Origin: JBQTIM01 sp052388135
Lineage (GTDB): Bacteria; Elusimicrobiota; Elusimicrobia; FEN-1173
Assembly: GCA_052388135.1 (NCBI GenBank)
Contig: JBQTIM010000039.1
Span: 1-5,378, forward strand
Direction of reading: 5' to 3'
DNA: 5,378 nt
A model generated the notes under the pieces. That model worked only from the letters and a program-made list of their open reading frames with translations, had not been told where the DNA came from and did not search any database. Shown here piece after piece: positions 1 through 5,378 of this stretch (positions within the stretch are counted from its first letter, which is position 1; each line of letters begins with the position of its first letter). The position numbers and the translations under genes were made by a program.

Positions 1-1876
1 TCGAGAACCGGAGGTTCTGCGGGTCCGCGGCCTGGGTCACGGTGGACCCCAGGACGAGGTAGCCGCTGTCGTTGGCCGGTCCCGAATGGGCCTTGGCGCG
101 GATGCGGGCGTAATACGTGGTGTTGGCCAAAAGCCCCTCGAAAGCGAACACCTTGGGATTGCCCGCCGAAGGCGGCGTCACCGTGGAGGCGGTGACGGCG
201 GCGAAAGTCGGATCGTCCGCCGCCAGGTGGATCTCGTAGCGCGTGGCCGCCGTCGGATTGTCGGGAGCGATCAAGCCTTCGGCCCAGCGAATCTCAAGAG
301 TGGTGCGGCCGACGTTCTGAAAAACGGCCGCGTCCGGCGCCACGGGATCGGTGGCCAGCGGTCCCAGGACGTCGGGGGCCGAGGGAACGTCGAGGCCGTT
401 GAGGGCCGAGACCCGGAAATAGTAAGTCGTGTTGGGCGTCAAGGCCGTGAACGTGGAGGCGTGCGTCGCGCCCGGCACGACGCCCGAATCCACGAACAGC
501 CGTTCCGCCAGGGGTGCGGAGAACGCCGCCGTGGTGGAAGCGTCGGCCCGATAACGAATGGGCAGGTTGTTGAAATTTTGAGGGTCGGGCCAAACCAGGG
601 CGGCGCTGGAGGCGTGGATCTCGGCGGAAGCGATGTCGATGGGATACACCGCGGTCATGGTGGAGCCCAAGGGCGTCCACAGGGACGGCACGCCGCCCAC
701 GACGGTCCGAACCTGGAAATAATAGGTGGTGTTGTGGTCCAGGGAACCCGTGCCGTTGTAGCCGCCGTCTTGAGTGACCATGGCGGAGGTCCCCGGAACG
801 CCGAGCATCTCGGCCAAGACGGGCTCGAAATCCCCGTTGTCGTCCACGTGCAAGTGGTACGTGGAGCGGGCGGGGTCGTCGTTGGCCGTCCAGTTGGCCG
901 TCACGCGGTCCACGCCGACGCCGGTGAAGGCCAGGGCGGTGGGCGGAACGACCCGAGTCTGCGTGGAAGGGATGACGGCCCAACCCGACGGCACGTTCAG
1001 TCGGTTAAAAGAGCGCACCTGCATGTAATAGTTGATCCCCGTCGTTAAGCCCGTGAAGACCGTGCCCGTGGCCTGCGTGACCGAGGAAAAGAAAGTGTGC
1101 GTGGTCGGGTTGACGGTGAAATCCGGCGTTTCGGCGATCACGGCCTGATATTTCACAGGCAAACCGGCGTAGGGGTTGCCCGTGTCCCAGCGGATCTCCA
1201 CCAGCCCGGACCTCACGTCCGCCACGAAAACGTTGTAAGGCACCGGCGTCAGGGTCACGGCGGGCGTTACGGAGGCTCCCAAGGACAGGAACCCGCGGTT
1301 GCCGCCGGAGTCTTCGGCCTCCACCGCCGCGTAGTAGCTGGTGTTGGCGAGCAGGCCGGAGAGGATTTGGGTCTGAGGGGAGCCGGGCGCGGCGGGCGCC
1401 GGCGCCGGAGAAAACGTCGAGGCCGCCTCGAACTGGGCCTGGGTCGTCATGGGCCGCGTCGAATACTTGATGACGTAGGCCGCGGCCGGCCGGGAAAGGA
1501 GGACTTCCGCGCCCGGCGCCGTCCACGTCAAATCCAGGCGGGCGGTGTTCGGACCCGGATCAATGTTCCCGAGAGGGCTTGCCGCGACGTCCAGGATGGT
1601 TTGGGGGTAGTAAAAAATATTCATCAAGCCGGTCTGCACGCCGAAGGCGCCGGCCAGGGGAACCGTGTCCAAGGCGCCGAGAGACCCGTTCAACAGGAAT
1701 CCGCCGCCTGAAAGCCTATCCCCGCCCTGGTTCACGTCGTCGCGGGTCACGCGATGGGTCGCGCCCGTCATGTCGAAGGCCAATCCGGATCCCGCGCAGA
1801 CAAAAGCCGAGAGGGACGCGGCCAACAAGCCGCGCATCAGGCGCTTCAGGAGCGGATGACTTCGCAGGGACGGCAT
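1..1876 (-). CDS. Secreted multi-module fibronectin type III protein (C-terminus beyond window)
   Basis: This frame stays open for 625 codons from the ATG at 1876 to the window edge, so the C-terminus is missing. Residues 1-33 look like a Sec signal peptide: basic start, hydrophobic stretch 16-27, likely cut after GLA at 31-33. Residues 34-95 form a glycine-rich segment with GGD-LSGGGFLLNGSLG and a later GAFGVQTG. Then come five modules of about 100 residues (roughly 95-210, 212-310, 311-410, 411-510, 511-615) and the beginning of a sixth. Each shows the fibronectin type III pattern: a mid-module Trp or equivalent (TWTA, IRW, NWT, LVWP, IRW) and a late Tyr-Tyr strand (NTSYY 178, INYY 281, NTTYY 382, 482 and 585). 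The visible mature part has no cysteine, unlike the gene upstream. A surface adhesion or structural role is inferred; no catalytic domain is visible. The ATG was chosen because no in-frame start lies in the codons just upstream and it gives a complete signal peptide. Confidence 0.9.
   Translation of the reverse strand, partial: MPSLRSHPLLKRLMRGLLAASLSAFVCAGSGLAFDMTGATHRVTRDDVNQGGDRLSGGGFLLNGSLGALDTVPLAGAFGVQTGLMNIFYYPQTILDVAASPLGNIDPGPNTARLDLTWTAPGAEVLLSRPAAAYVIKYSTRPMTTQAQFEAASTFSPAPAPAAPGSPQTQILSGLLANTSYYAAVEAEDSGGNRGFLSLGASVTPAVTLTPVPYNVFVADVRSGLVEIRWDTGNPYAGLPVKYQAVIAETPDFTVNPTTHTFFSSVTQATGTVFTGLTTGINYYMQVRSFNRLNVPSGWAVIPSTQTRVVPPTALAFTGVGVDRVTANWTANDDPARSTYHLHVDDNGDFEPVLAEMLGVPGTSAMVTQDGGYNGTGSLDHNTTYYFQVRTVVGGVPSLWTPLGSTMTAVYPIDIASAEIHASSAALVWPDPQNFNNLPIRYRADASTTAAFSAPLAERLFVDSGVVPGATHASTFTALTPNTTYYFRVSALNGLDVPSAPDVLGPLATDPVAPDAAVFQNVGRTTLEIRWAEGLIAPDNPTAATRYEIHLAADDPTFAAVTASTVTPPSAGNPKVFAFEGLLANTTYYARIRAKAHSGPANDSGYLVLGSTVTQAADPQNLRFS
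32..1594 (-). repeat. Five tandem fibronectin type III modules
   Basis: These protein-level repeats lie within the truncated secreted gene. Approximate module limits are 1247-1594, 947-1243, 647-946, 347-646 and 32-346. The spacing is regular at about 100 codons. The best conserved stretch is the NT[TS]YY strand followed by a [FY]-x-[VA]-[RE] pattern (YYFQVR, YYFRVS, YYARIR, YYAAVE, YYMQVR). On the plus strand this shows as repeated bases resembling taatacgtggtgttggc, for example near 113, 420, 720 and 1331. The modules have diverged clearly outside this signature, so they are old duplications rather than recent copies. A sixth module begins just before the window edge. Confidence 0.8.
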
Positions 1877-1960
1877 ATCTTTGAGTTCAGCTCCTCTCCT
1901 CGGCTCGTTCCAACCGGCCGGCGGCAATCCAGCCGTTACGCAACCCGCTCCGCCTCGTCC
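1877..1960 (-). other. Intergenic gap between the cysteine-rich and fibronectin genes
   Basis: This 84-base spacer holds the purine-rich run described separately. I see no convincing stem followed by a T-run and no clear -35/-10 pair. Read-through from the upstream gene is therefore likely, and the two genes probably share a transcript. A short CGGCCGG palindrome is present, which is unremarkable in GC-rich DNA. Confidence 0.5.
1891..1901 (-). promoter_or_regulatory. Purine-rich candidate ribosome binding site for the fibronectin gene
   Basis: Read on the minus strand this is GAGGAGAGGAG, a strong Shine-Dalgarno-like run. Its near end is 14 bases from the ATG at 1876, longer than the usual 5-9 bases. 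No in-frame start codon lies closer to it. It is the best initiation signal in the gap, but the spacing makes the assignment uncertain. Confidence 0.4.
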
Positions 1961-3643
1961 TCACCGGCAAAGCATTTGGCGGTTGAAGACGTTCGGGCAA
2001 CCTTGGAAATCGACCGGGTTGCCGCCGTTGTCCGTGCATGAGTTCGACCCGGGAGACGCGAAACCGCATCCGAACGGGATCGTGACGAAATCCGCGCTGG
2101 CGCCGCAGGCGGGGACCGCGCCCACATACCCGGCCCTGCCGGTGATGCAGCTGGGATCGCCCGTATCGCACCCTCCATCCCACAAAGTCACGCAATTGTC
2201 GCCCGGATATTTATCCGAGGGATCCCCATTGGCGTCGTCGTCGGCGCAGTTGTAGTCGAACGATCCGTCTCCGCGATGGGTCCAAAAATAGCCGGTCTGC
2301 CCGGGCTTGGCGTCGGCCGATCGGGGGAAGGCGTCGGGGTCCGCGTCGTAACAGTCCGTGTTGTCCGCGATGTAAGAAATGCCTGTGTTCGGGTCGGTTC
2401 CGCAGGATCCGCAGAACTGGAGCGACGCCGTGGCGCTTCCGTAGCCGTCGCCGTCTTCGTCCTTGTAGCAGGTCACGGCCGGAATGGTTTCGCATCCGCC
2501 GGCGCCGTCGCAATCCCCCGTCCGGCAGCTGGGCGGCCCGGAGGGCGCGCAATCGTTCCAAGCGTCTTCGGCGGAAGTCTGGTTGACGCAGCCGGTCCCA
2601 TCGCACTTGCGGCAGGTGCCGCAGCAGCCCTGGCACATGGCGGTGATGCCGTCCACGGCCTGCCGCACCTCCGTGATGTGCAGGCCCCGCACCAGCGTGG
2701 CCCCCGCCGTGATGGCGGGATCGGTGAACGAAAAGGGTCCCGGCATCCCGCCGCAATTGTCGCTGTAGTTAGAGCGTACTTGATTGATGGCGGACCGCAG
2801 CTCGTCCATGTGGGCCTTGCGGATGCGCGTCGAGCCGGCGGAAACGGCGTCCGTCCACGGATAGGCTCCCAGCCCGAAGTTGACGCGCCGCTCGTCAATG
2901 GCCGTCCTCAACTCGTTGATATGGACCGCACGGATGGGAGTCGCCCCCCCGGAAATGGCATCGGTCCATGTGATGGCCGGCCAGGCCCACACCCTCAGCT
3001 CGGCCGACACGCTGGTGGCGGAGCCCAGGCTGTTGGAAACCACGACGCTGTAGAGCTCTCCGCTGTTGGCGAGGGTGACCGCCGCCGTGGTGTAAGAGGC
3101 GCCCGTGGCGCCGGAAATGTTGCCGCCGTTCTTCCTCCATTGATAGCTCAAAGGGAGGGTCCCCGTCGCCGAAACGGTAAAGGTTGCGGTTTGTCCTACG
3201 CTGACGTTCTGGGTTTTCGGCTGAACGGTGATGGCGGGCGCCGAGTGAGCCACGTAAAGGACCGTGCAGCCGGTTTCGCCGGTGCTCGCCTGCACGATGA
3301 TGGTGTAGGTGCCGTTGGAAAAAGGGACGGTGTTCCAACTGTAATCGTAGGGCGCCGGGACCTGAGAAAAGCCGGGGAGCTGGGTCGCCCCGGAGAGGGA
3401 GCAGGATCCGTTCCTGTAATATTTTACCCACGGCGGAGAACCGCCCGAGGCCGTGGTGCGGAGCGTGACGGTGTTGTCCACGGTGGACCCGTTGGGAGGG
3501 TCCGTGATGGTTAGAGTAAGGGCCCGCGCGGCCGCGGCCGAAAAGCACAACAGCGCCAAGGCGGGGACCCAGGACCTTCGCAAAATATTGGGACGGCGGG
3601 TGAACCCGCCGTATCCGGAATATGCCCGGTCATTCAATGGCAT
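1961..3643 (-). CDS. Secreted cysteine-rich protein with Ig domains, WTD/H-ELR repeats and MopE-type segment
   Basis: This is a complete 560-residue protein. Residues 1-41 form a long signal peptide (basic RRSW at 22-25, hydrophobic core 26-39, cut after ARA at 39-41). Residues 43-131 resemble a bacterial Ig-like domain of the Big_7 type (KYYRNG, YDYSWNT, NGTYTIIVQA). Residues 136-218 are an I-set-like Ig domain (VSVGQTATFTVSA, YQWRKNG, YSVVVSNSLG). Three WTD/H-ELR repeats follow at 226-250, 263-287 and 306-331, then a cysteine cluster at 337-384. Residues 391-470 resemble the putative metal-binding MopE-type motif: DEDGDGYG at 395-402, DNTDCYDADPDAFP at 427-440 and YNCADDDANGD. The tail, 475-560, is cysteine-rich and unrecognised. 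The predicted mature chain has 26 cysteines, so disulfide folding outside the cytoplasm is likely. Function is unknown; surface display or metal binding is inferred. The ATG has GGAG six bases upstream. A TTG at codon 21 would give a more typical signal peptide but lacks such a site. Confidence 0.9.
   Translation of the reverse strand: MPLNDRAYSGYGGFTRRPNILRRSWVPALALLCFSAAAARALTLTITDPPNGSTVDNTVTLRTTASGGSPPWVKYYRNGSCSLSGATQLPGFSQVPAPYDYSWNTVPFSNGTYTIIVQASTGETGCTVLYVAHSAPAITVQPKTQNVSVGQTATFTVSATGTLPLSYQWRKNGGNISGATGASYTTAAVTLANSGELYSVVVSNSLGSATSVSAELRVWAWPAITWTDAISGGATPIRAVHINELRTAIDERRVNFGLGAYPWTDAVSAGSTRIRKAHMDELRSAINQVRSNYSDNCGGMPGPFSFTDPAITAGATLVRGLHITEVRQAVDGITAMCQGCCGTCRKCDGTGCVNQTSAEDAWNDCAPSGPPSCRTGDCDGAGGCETIPAVTCYKDEDGDGYGSATASLQFCGSCGTDPNTGISYIADNTDCYDADPDAFPRSADAKPGQTGYFWTHRGDGSFDYNCADDDANGDPSDKYPGDNCVTLWDGGCDTGDPSCITGRAGYVGAVPACGASADFVTIPFGCGFASPGSNSCTDNGGNPVDFQGCPNVFNRQMLCR
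2234..2473 (-). other. MopE-type Asp/Cys-rich putative metal-binding segment
   Basis: Within the cysteine-rich gene, residues 391-470 carry CYKDEDGDGYG, then a cysteine pair (411, 414), DNTDCYDADPDAFP, and YNCADDDANGD. The order DxDGDGYG, then D-x-D-C-x-D-x-D-x-x-x-x-P, then a CADDDANGD-like close, matches the putative metal-binding motif found in MopE-like and many myxobacterial secreted proteins. The DxDxDG spacing resembles calcium-binding loops; calcium or copper binding is inferred from the family rather than shown. Confidence 0.7.
2651..2968 (-). repeat. Three WTD/H-ELR repeats
   Basis: Three copies of a roughly 25-residue unit lie at 2894-2968, 2783-2857 and 2651-2728. The shared pattern is [WF]TD, then two or three residues, a G/A-rich turn, T, [IV]R, H, then E[LV]R.A[IV]. 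Examples are WTDAISGGATPIRAVH, WTDAVSAGSTRIRKAH and FTDPAITAGATLVRGLH, each followed by an ELR- or EVR-containing helix-like stretch. Unit starts are 37 and 43 codons apart. I recall similar units in secreted proteins of environmental bacteria such as Acidobacteriota and Myxococcota, but know of no assigned function. Confidence 0.75.
3593..3612 (-). terminator. Perfect 8-bp hairpin with T-rich flank (possible weak terminator or attenuator)
   Basis: On the minus strand the arms ACGGCGGG and CCCGCCGT pair perfectly across a TTCA loop. Three bases later the sequence AATATTTT follows, so in the direction of transcription this resembles an intrinsic terminator with an imperfect T-run. It lies about 53 bases past the stop of the thioredoxin-fold gene but inside the first codons (about 11-17) of the cysteine-rich gene if its ATG is used. 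It may be a real terminator, an attenuator, or a chance stem in GC-rich coding DNA. Confidence 0.35.
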
Positions 3644-3649
3644 TCATGG

Positions 3650-3653
3650 CTCC
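3650..3653 (-). promoter_or_regulatory. GGAG ribosome binding site deciding the start of the cysteine-rich gene
   Basis: GGAG on the minus strand ends six bases before the ATG at 3643, which is close to ideal spacing. A nearer ATG at 3647 is only two bases away and opens a five-codon frame, so the ATG at 3643 is preferred. The site lies in the 21-base gap after the stop codon of the upstream gene. Confidence 0.55.
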
Positions 3654-3664
3654 GATCTTGCCGC

Positions 3665-5188
3665 TCAAATTTTGCCGTCCAACAAGGCGCGCCAGCCGGC
3701 TTCCTGCCAGCCGAAGGGCCCGTATTGGTTTTCCCAGAGGACGTGGCCGCCCTCGGAGATATTGAGTTCCCGGGACAGGCGCGCGGTCTTTAGCAAAAGG
3801 TCTTCTCCCATTCCGCTTTCAACGCATGCCTGCACCGGGCCTTCCGGCGCCAGGCAAGCCTTCGCCCGGGCGGGATCTCCCGCGTTCGCCTGCCGGCAAT
3901 CCAGATAATTGAAGTAAGCCGCGATGGGGGCTTCTTGAAAAAGGCAGGCTTGCCGGACGCTTTCCTGAAACTGCGGCGTCCGCCGGATGCGCTTGGAAAA
4001 ACCGGCCCCGTCAACGGGAGCGTCCTTGACCAAGAAATGAAGGCTGAACGTAAGGTTTTCCGCCTGCGAGCGGGTTAAAAGGGACACGAGCTCCGCGGCC
4101 GTATCGGGAGTGGAAGAGGCGGCCGCCTCCAGAAAAACGTCCAACCGGCCGGGGGACCGGACACGTTCCGTCCTGGCCTGGAAACGCGGAGACGGATGGG
4201 GAACGGCCAAATATTCGTCGTGCGAGGGAATGTACCGGGCCGCCTCCAGAAGCGGTTTGAAATTGCCCTCTTTCTCGACGCCCCGGGCCAGAACATAAAG
4301 AGGGGCCTCGGCGGCGTGCCTTTTCAGCAGGGTTTTTCCCTCCCGCGAACCGGCTTTCAAAATTTTGATTTCGGCGCCCGGATGGCGGCTTTTCAGCGTT
4401 TTGACCATGGACGTCTCGCAGTCCGGGCAACGGTCGTCCTTCACCACGCGCACCTCGAAAACGTTGGGCGGGCCGGCGGGCGAAAAAATCGGCCCCTGCC
4501 GAAACGCGGCGGAGGGAGCCGAACCCGGCTGGGAGGGACAGTCCGGCGCCGGCGCGGCGGCGTGCGGCGCGGGATCCTCGGGCAAGGACCGCGCTTCGCC
4601 GCAGGCGGCCGGCTCTCGGCCGCCGCCTTCCGCAATGGCAGCGCAAACGGCCAGCGCCACGGAGCGGCGTGTCCGGGGCCCCTTGTAAGGCCGGCCCGCT
4701 ATGTCGATGGTGGGCGAAGAAAACGCCTTCCTATCCACGTGCGCTTTTAAATTTTCCGACAATAGGGCCCGCCCCTCATCCCCCTGCACGCATGCCTCCA
4801 CGGTCCGAGGGTCGGCGCCGGATTTCAGAACCGCGTCTTTCCAGGCGCCGGGGTTCCTGTAAAGCTTGTTCCGCTCCAAAATGTAATCGAAGGCCTTGTC
4901 CGGGAAATGCTTTCCCACGCAAAGCTGGCGCGTGTTCTCCTCCACTTCCGGTTGGCCGTGGAGGGCTTTGAAGCCTCCCGATGCCTCGCTGACAATGAAG
5001 TTGAGCCGCAGTTCCGCATGATCCGCCAGGGACTTCATCGCCGGCAGGACGGCGTTCTCCGCCTGCACGCCGAAGGGGCAGAGGCTCATCACGTAGAGGT
5101 CCACGGGAATTTTTTCCGCGGCGGGATAAGCCGGCCCCGCGGCCAGGACCATCGAAGTCGCGATGAGGAAGAAGGGGTTAGGGCGCAT
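3665..5188 (-). CDS. Secreted three-module thioredoxin-fold (DsbA/GILT-like) protein
   Basis: This 507-residue protein starts with a signal peptide (1-23, likely cut after AYPA), so it should act in the periplasm or outside the cell. Module 1 (about 24-190) resembles the GILT/DsbA-like thioredoxin fold: VDLYVMSLCPFGVQAE with a single active-site-like Cys37, RQLC at 87-90, EACVQGDEGRALL at 131-143, and a SSPT cis-proline motif at 157-160. A Pro/Ala-rich linker (186-242) follows. Module 2 (about 243-345) has a canonical CPDC motif at 254-257 and a candidate cis-proline in EAPLYVL at 294-300. Module 3 (347-507) aligns in pattern with module 1 (RQACLF, VQACVESGMGEDLL) but lacks both the CPFG cysteine and the cis-proline. 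A thiol-disulfide oxidoreductase or isomerase role is inferred. The start ATG overlaps the upstream gene by 11 bases and has no evident ribosome site, suggesting translational coupling. The next gene encodes a cysteine-rich secreted protein, a plausible client. Confidence 0.9.
   Translation of the reverse strand: MRPNPFFLIATSMVLAAGPAYPAAEKIPVDLYVMSLCPFGVQAENAVLPAMKSLADHAELRLNFIVSEASGGFKALHGQPEVEENTRQLCVGKHFPDKAFDYILERNKLYRNPGAWKDAVLKSGADPRTVEACVQGDEGRALLSENLKAHVDRKAFSSPTIDIAGRPYKGPRTRRSVALAVCAAIAEGGGREPAACGEARSLPEDPAPHAAAPAPDCPSQPGSAPSAAFRQGPIFSPAGPPNVFEVRVVKDDRCPDCETSMVKTLKSRHPGAEIKILKAGSREGKTLLKRHAAEAPLYVLARGVEKEGNFKPLLEAARYIPSHDEYLAVPHPSPRFQARTERVRSPGRLDVFLEAAASSTPDTAAELVSLLTRSQAENLTFSLHFLVKDAPVDGAGFSKRIRRTPQFQESVRQACLFQEAPIAAYFNYLDCRQANAGDPARAKACLAPEGPVQACVESGMGEDLLLKTARLSRELNISEGGHVLWENQYGPFGWQEAGWRALLDGKI
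4418..4429 (-). other. CPDC redox motif of the central thioredoxin module
   Basis: Residues 254-257 read Cys-Pro-Asp-Cys, just after a beta-strand-like FEVRVVKDD stretch and just before a helix-like segment (MVKTLKSRH). This is the classic position of the thioredoxin-fold active site. It is the only CXXC motif in the protein and therefore the most likely redox centre. Confidence 0.75.
5069..5080 (-). other. CPFG single-cysteine motif of the first thioredoxin module
   Basis: Residues 37-40 read Cys-Pro-Phe-Gly, at the end of a strand (LYVMSL) and followed by a helix-like VQAENAVLPAMKSL stretch. Related GILT-like bacterial proteins carry CPYG here. The second cysteine of a CXXC pair is replaced by glycine, so this site can form mixed disulfides but cannot close an internal CXXC disulfide. 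Confidence 0.7.
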
Positions 5189-5378
5189 AGGTCACGTAAT
5201 AGCCGGGGGCGCCGGCGTCCGAAGAATAGCCCACTTTCAATTCGCCCGTGCCGCCGTTGGTCATTCCCATCGTTCCGTTCACGTGGGCTTTAAACGCGGG
5301 ATTCGGCGCCGCCGTGCCGACGCCGAGCGCACCGGAATCCCTGGCCAAGGTCACGGCTCCCGTCGCCGTCAGGGAACT
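5178..5378 (-). CDS. C-terminal end of a fibre-like surface protein (N-terminus beyond window)
   Basis: Only the last 66 codons and the TAA stop are inside the window. The visible residues include a beta-rich stretch (SSLTATGAVTLARDSG), then LGVGTAAPNPAFKAHVNGT, then a glycine-rich close ending YYVTYAP. The LG[VI]GT..P....HVNG pattern is common in phage-tail-fibre-like and trimeric autotransporter-like surface proteins, where it often precedes the C-terminal part. No peptidase S74 chaperone domain follows here, because the protein ends about 35 residues after the motif. The stop overlaps the start of the thioredoxin-fold gene by 11 bases, so the two are probably co-transcribed. The family assignment rests on this short motif only. 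Confidence 0.7.
   Translation of the reverse strand, partial: SSLTATGAVTLARDSGALGVGTAAPNPAFKAHVNGTMGMTNGGTGELKVGYSSDAGAPGYYVTYAP

Noticed and set aside
86..1048. Long plus-strand open frame (320 codons) opposite the fibronectin gene
   Set aside because: Its translation is a Gly/Arg/Val-rich low-complexity string with no domain, and the opposite strand has a clear fibronectin pattern with a signal peptide. It is a shadow produced by GC-rich codon use.
2276..3514. Long plus-strand open frame (412 codons) opposite the cysteine-rich gene
   Set aside because: The product is Gly/Arg/Val-rich without recognisable motifs, while the minus-strand frame has Ig, WTD/H-ELR and MopE-type features. It is an antisense shadow.
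3541..3560. Possible lipobox at Cys33 in the signal peptide of the cysteine-rich protein
   Set aside because: The residues before the cysteine are A-L-L; leucine at -1 does not fit a lipobox, and an ARA cleavage site lies just downstream.
3630..3647. Five-codon frame starting at the ATG at 3647, between the thioredoxin-fold and cysteine-rich genes
   Set aside because: It is only two bases from GGAG, too short to interpret, and probably arises by chance beside the true start.
4196..4750. Plus-strand open frame (184 codons) opposite the thioredoxin-fold gene
   Set aside because: No motif, signal peptide or ribosome site supports it, and it covers the CPDC module of a well-supported gene.
5178..5378. 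Peptidase S74-type self-cleaving chaperone domain at the end of the fibre-like protein
   Set aside because: The protein ends about 35 residues after the LGVGT-P-HVNG motif, which is too short for that domain, and its catalytic residues are not seen.
1..5378. CRISPR array, tRNA, rRNA or insertion sequence
   Set aside because: No regularly spaced direct DNA repeats, no cloverleaf-like or rRNA-like sequence and no transposase or flanking inverted repeats were seen; the repeats present are diverged protein modules.

Overview
The window is GC-rich bacterial DNA in which every supportable gene lies on the minus strand, so the reading order runs from base 5378 down to base 1. There are four genes, packed with gaps of at most 84 bases: the end of a fibre-like surface protein (5178-5378, cut by the window edge), a secreted three-module thioredoxin-fold protein (3665-5188), a secreted cysteine-rich multidomain protein (1961-3643) and a large secreted fibronectin type III protein (1-1876, cut by the window edge). 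No RNA genes, insertion sequences, CRISPR arrays or phage attachment sites were seen.

Layout in transcription order. The fibre-like gene ends inside the start of the thioredoxin-fold gene, with an 11-base overlap. Twenty-one bases separate the thioredoxin-fold gene from the cysteine-rich gene. The latter carries a bacterial Ig domain, an I-set-type Ig domain, three WTD/H-ELR repeats, a cysteine cluster, a MopE-type DxDGDGYG segment and a cysteine-rich tail. An 84-base gap follows, then the fibronectin protein with at least five modules of about 100 residues. The arrangement fits one operon, although a hairpin followed by a T-rich stretch sits near the start of the cysteine-rich gene and could attenuate transcription there.

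How the genes may work together. All three genes whose starts are visible encode apparent Sec signal peptides, and none contains a recognisable cytoplasmic enzyme, so this looks like a cell-envelope or exported-protein locus. The thioredoxin-fold protein has a CPFG single-cysteine module, a canonical CPDC module and a degenerate third module. It lies directly upstream of a protein with 26 cysteines in its predicted mature form. A role in disulfide formation or isomerisation for that neighbour is a reasonable but untested inference.

Organism. Gene style (fibronectin repeats with NTTYY signatures, an LGVGT-P-HVNG fibre motif, MopE-type and WTD/H-ELR repeats) recalls environmental Gram-negative lineages such as Elusimicrobiota, Myxococcota or Acidobacteriota. 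Elusimicrobiota is my first guess, with low confidence, because no phylogenetic marker is present.
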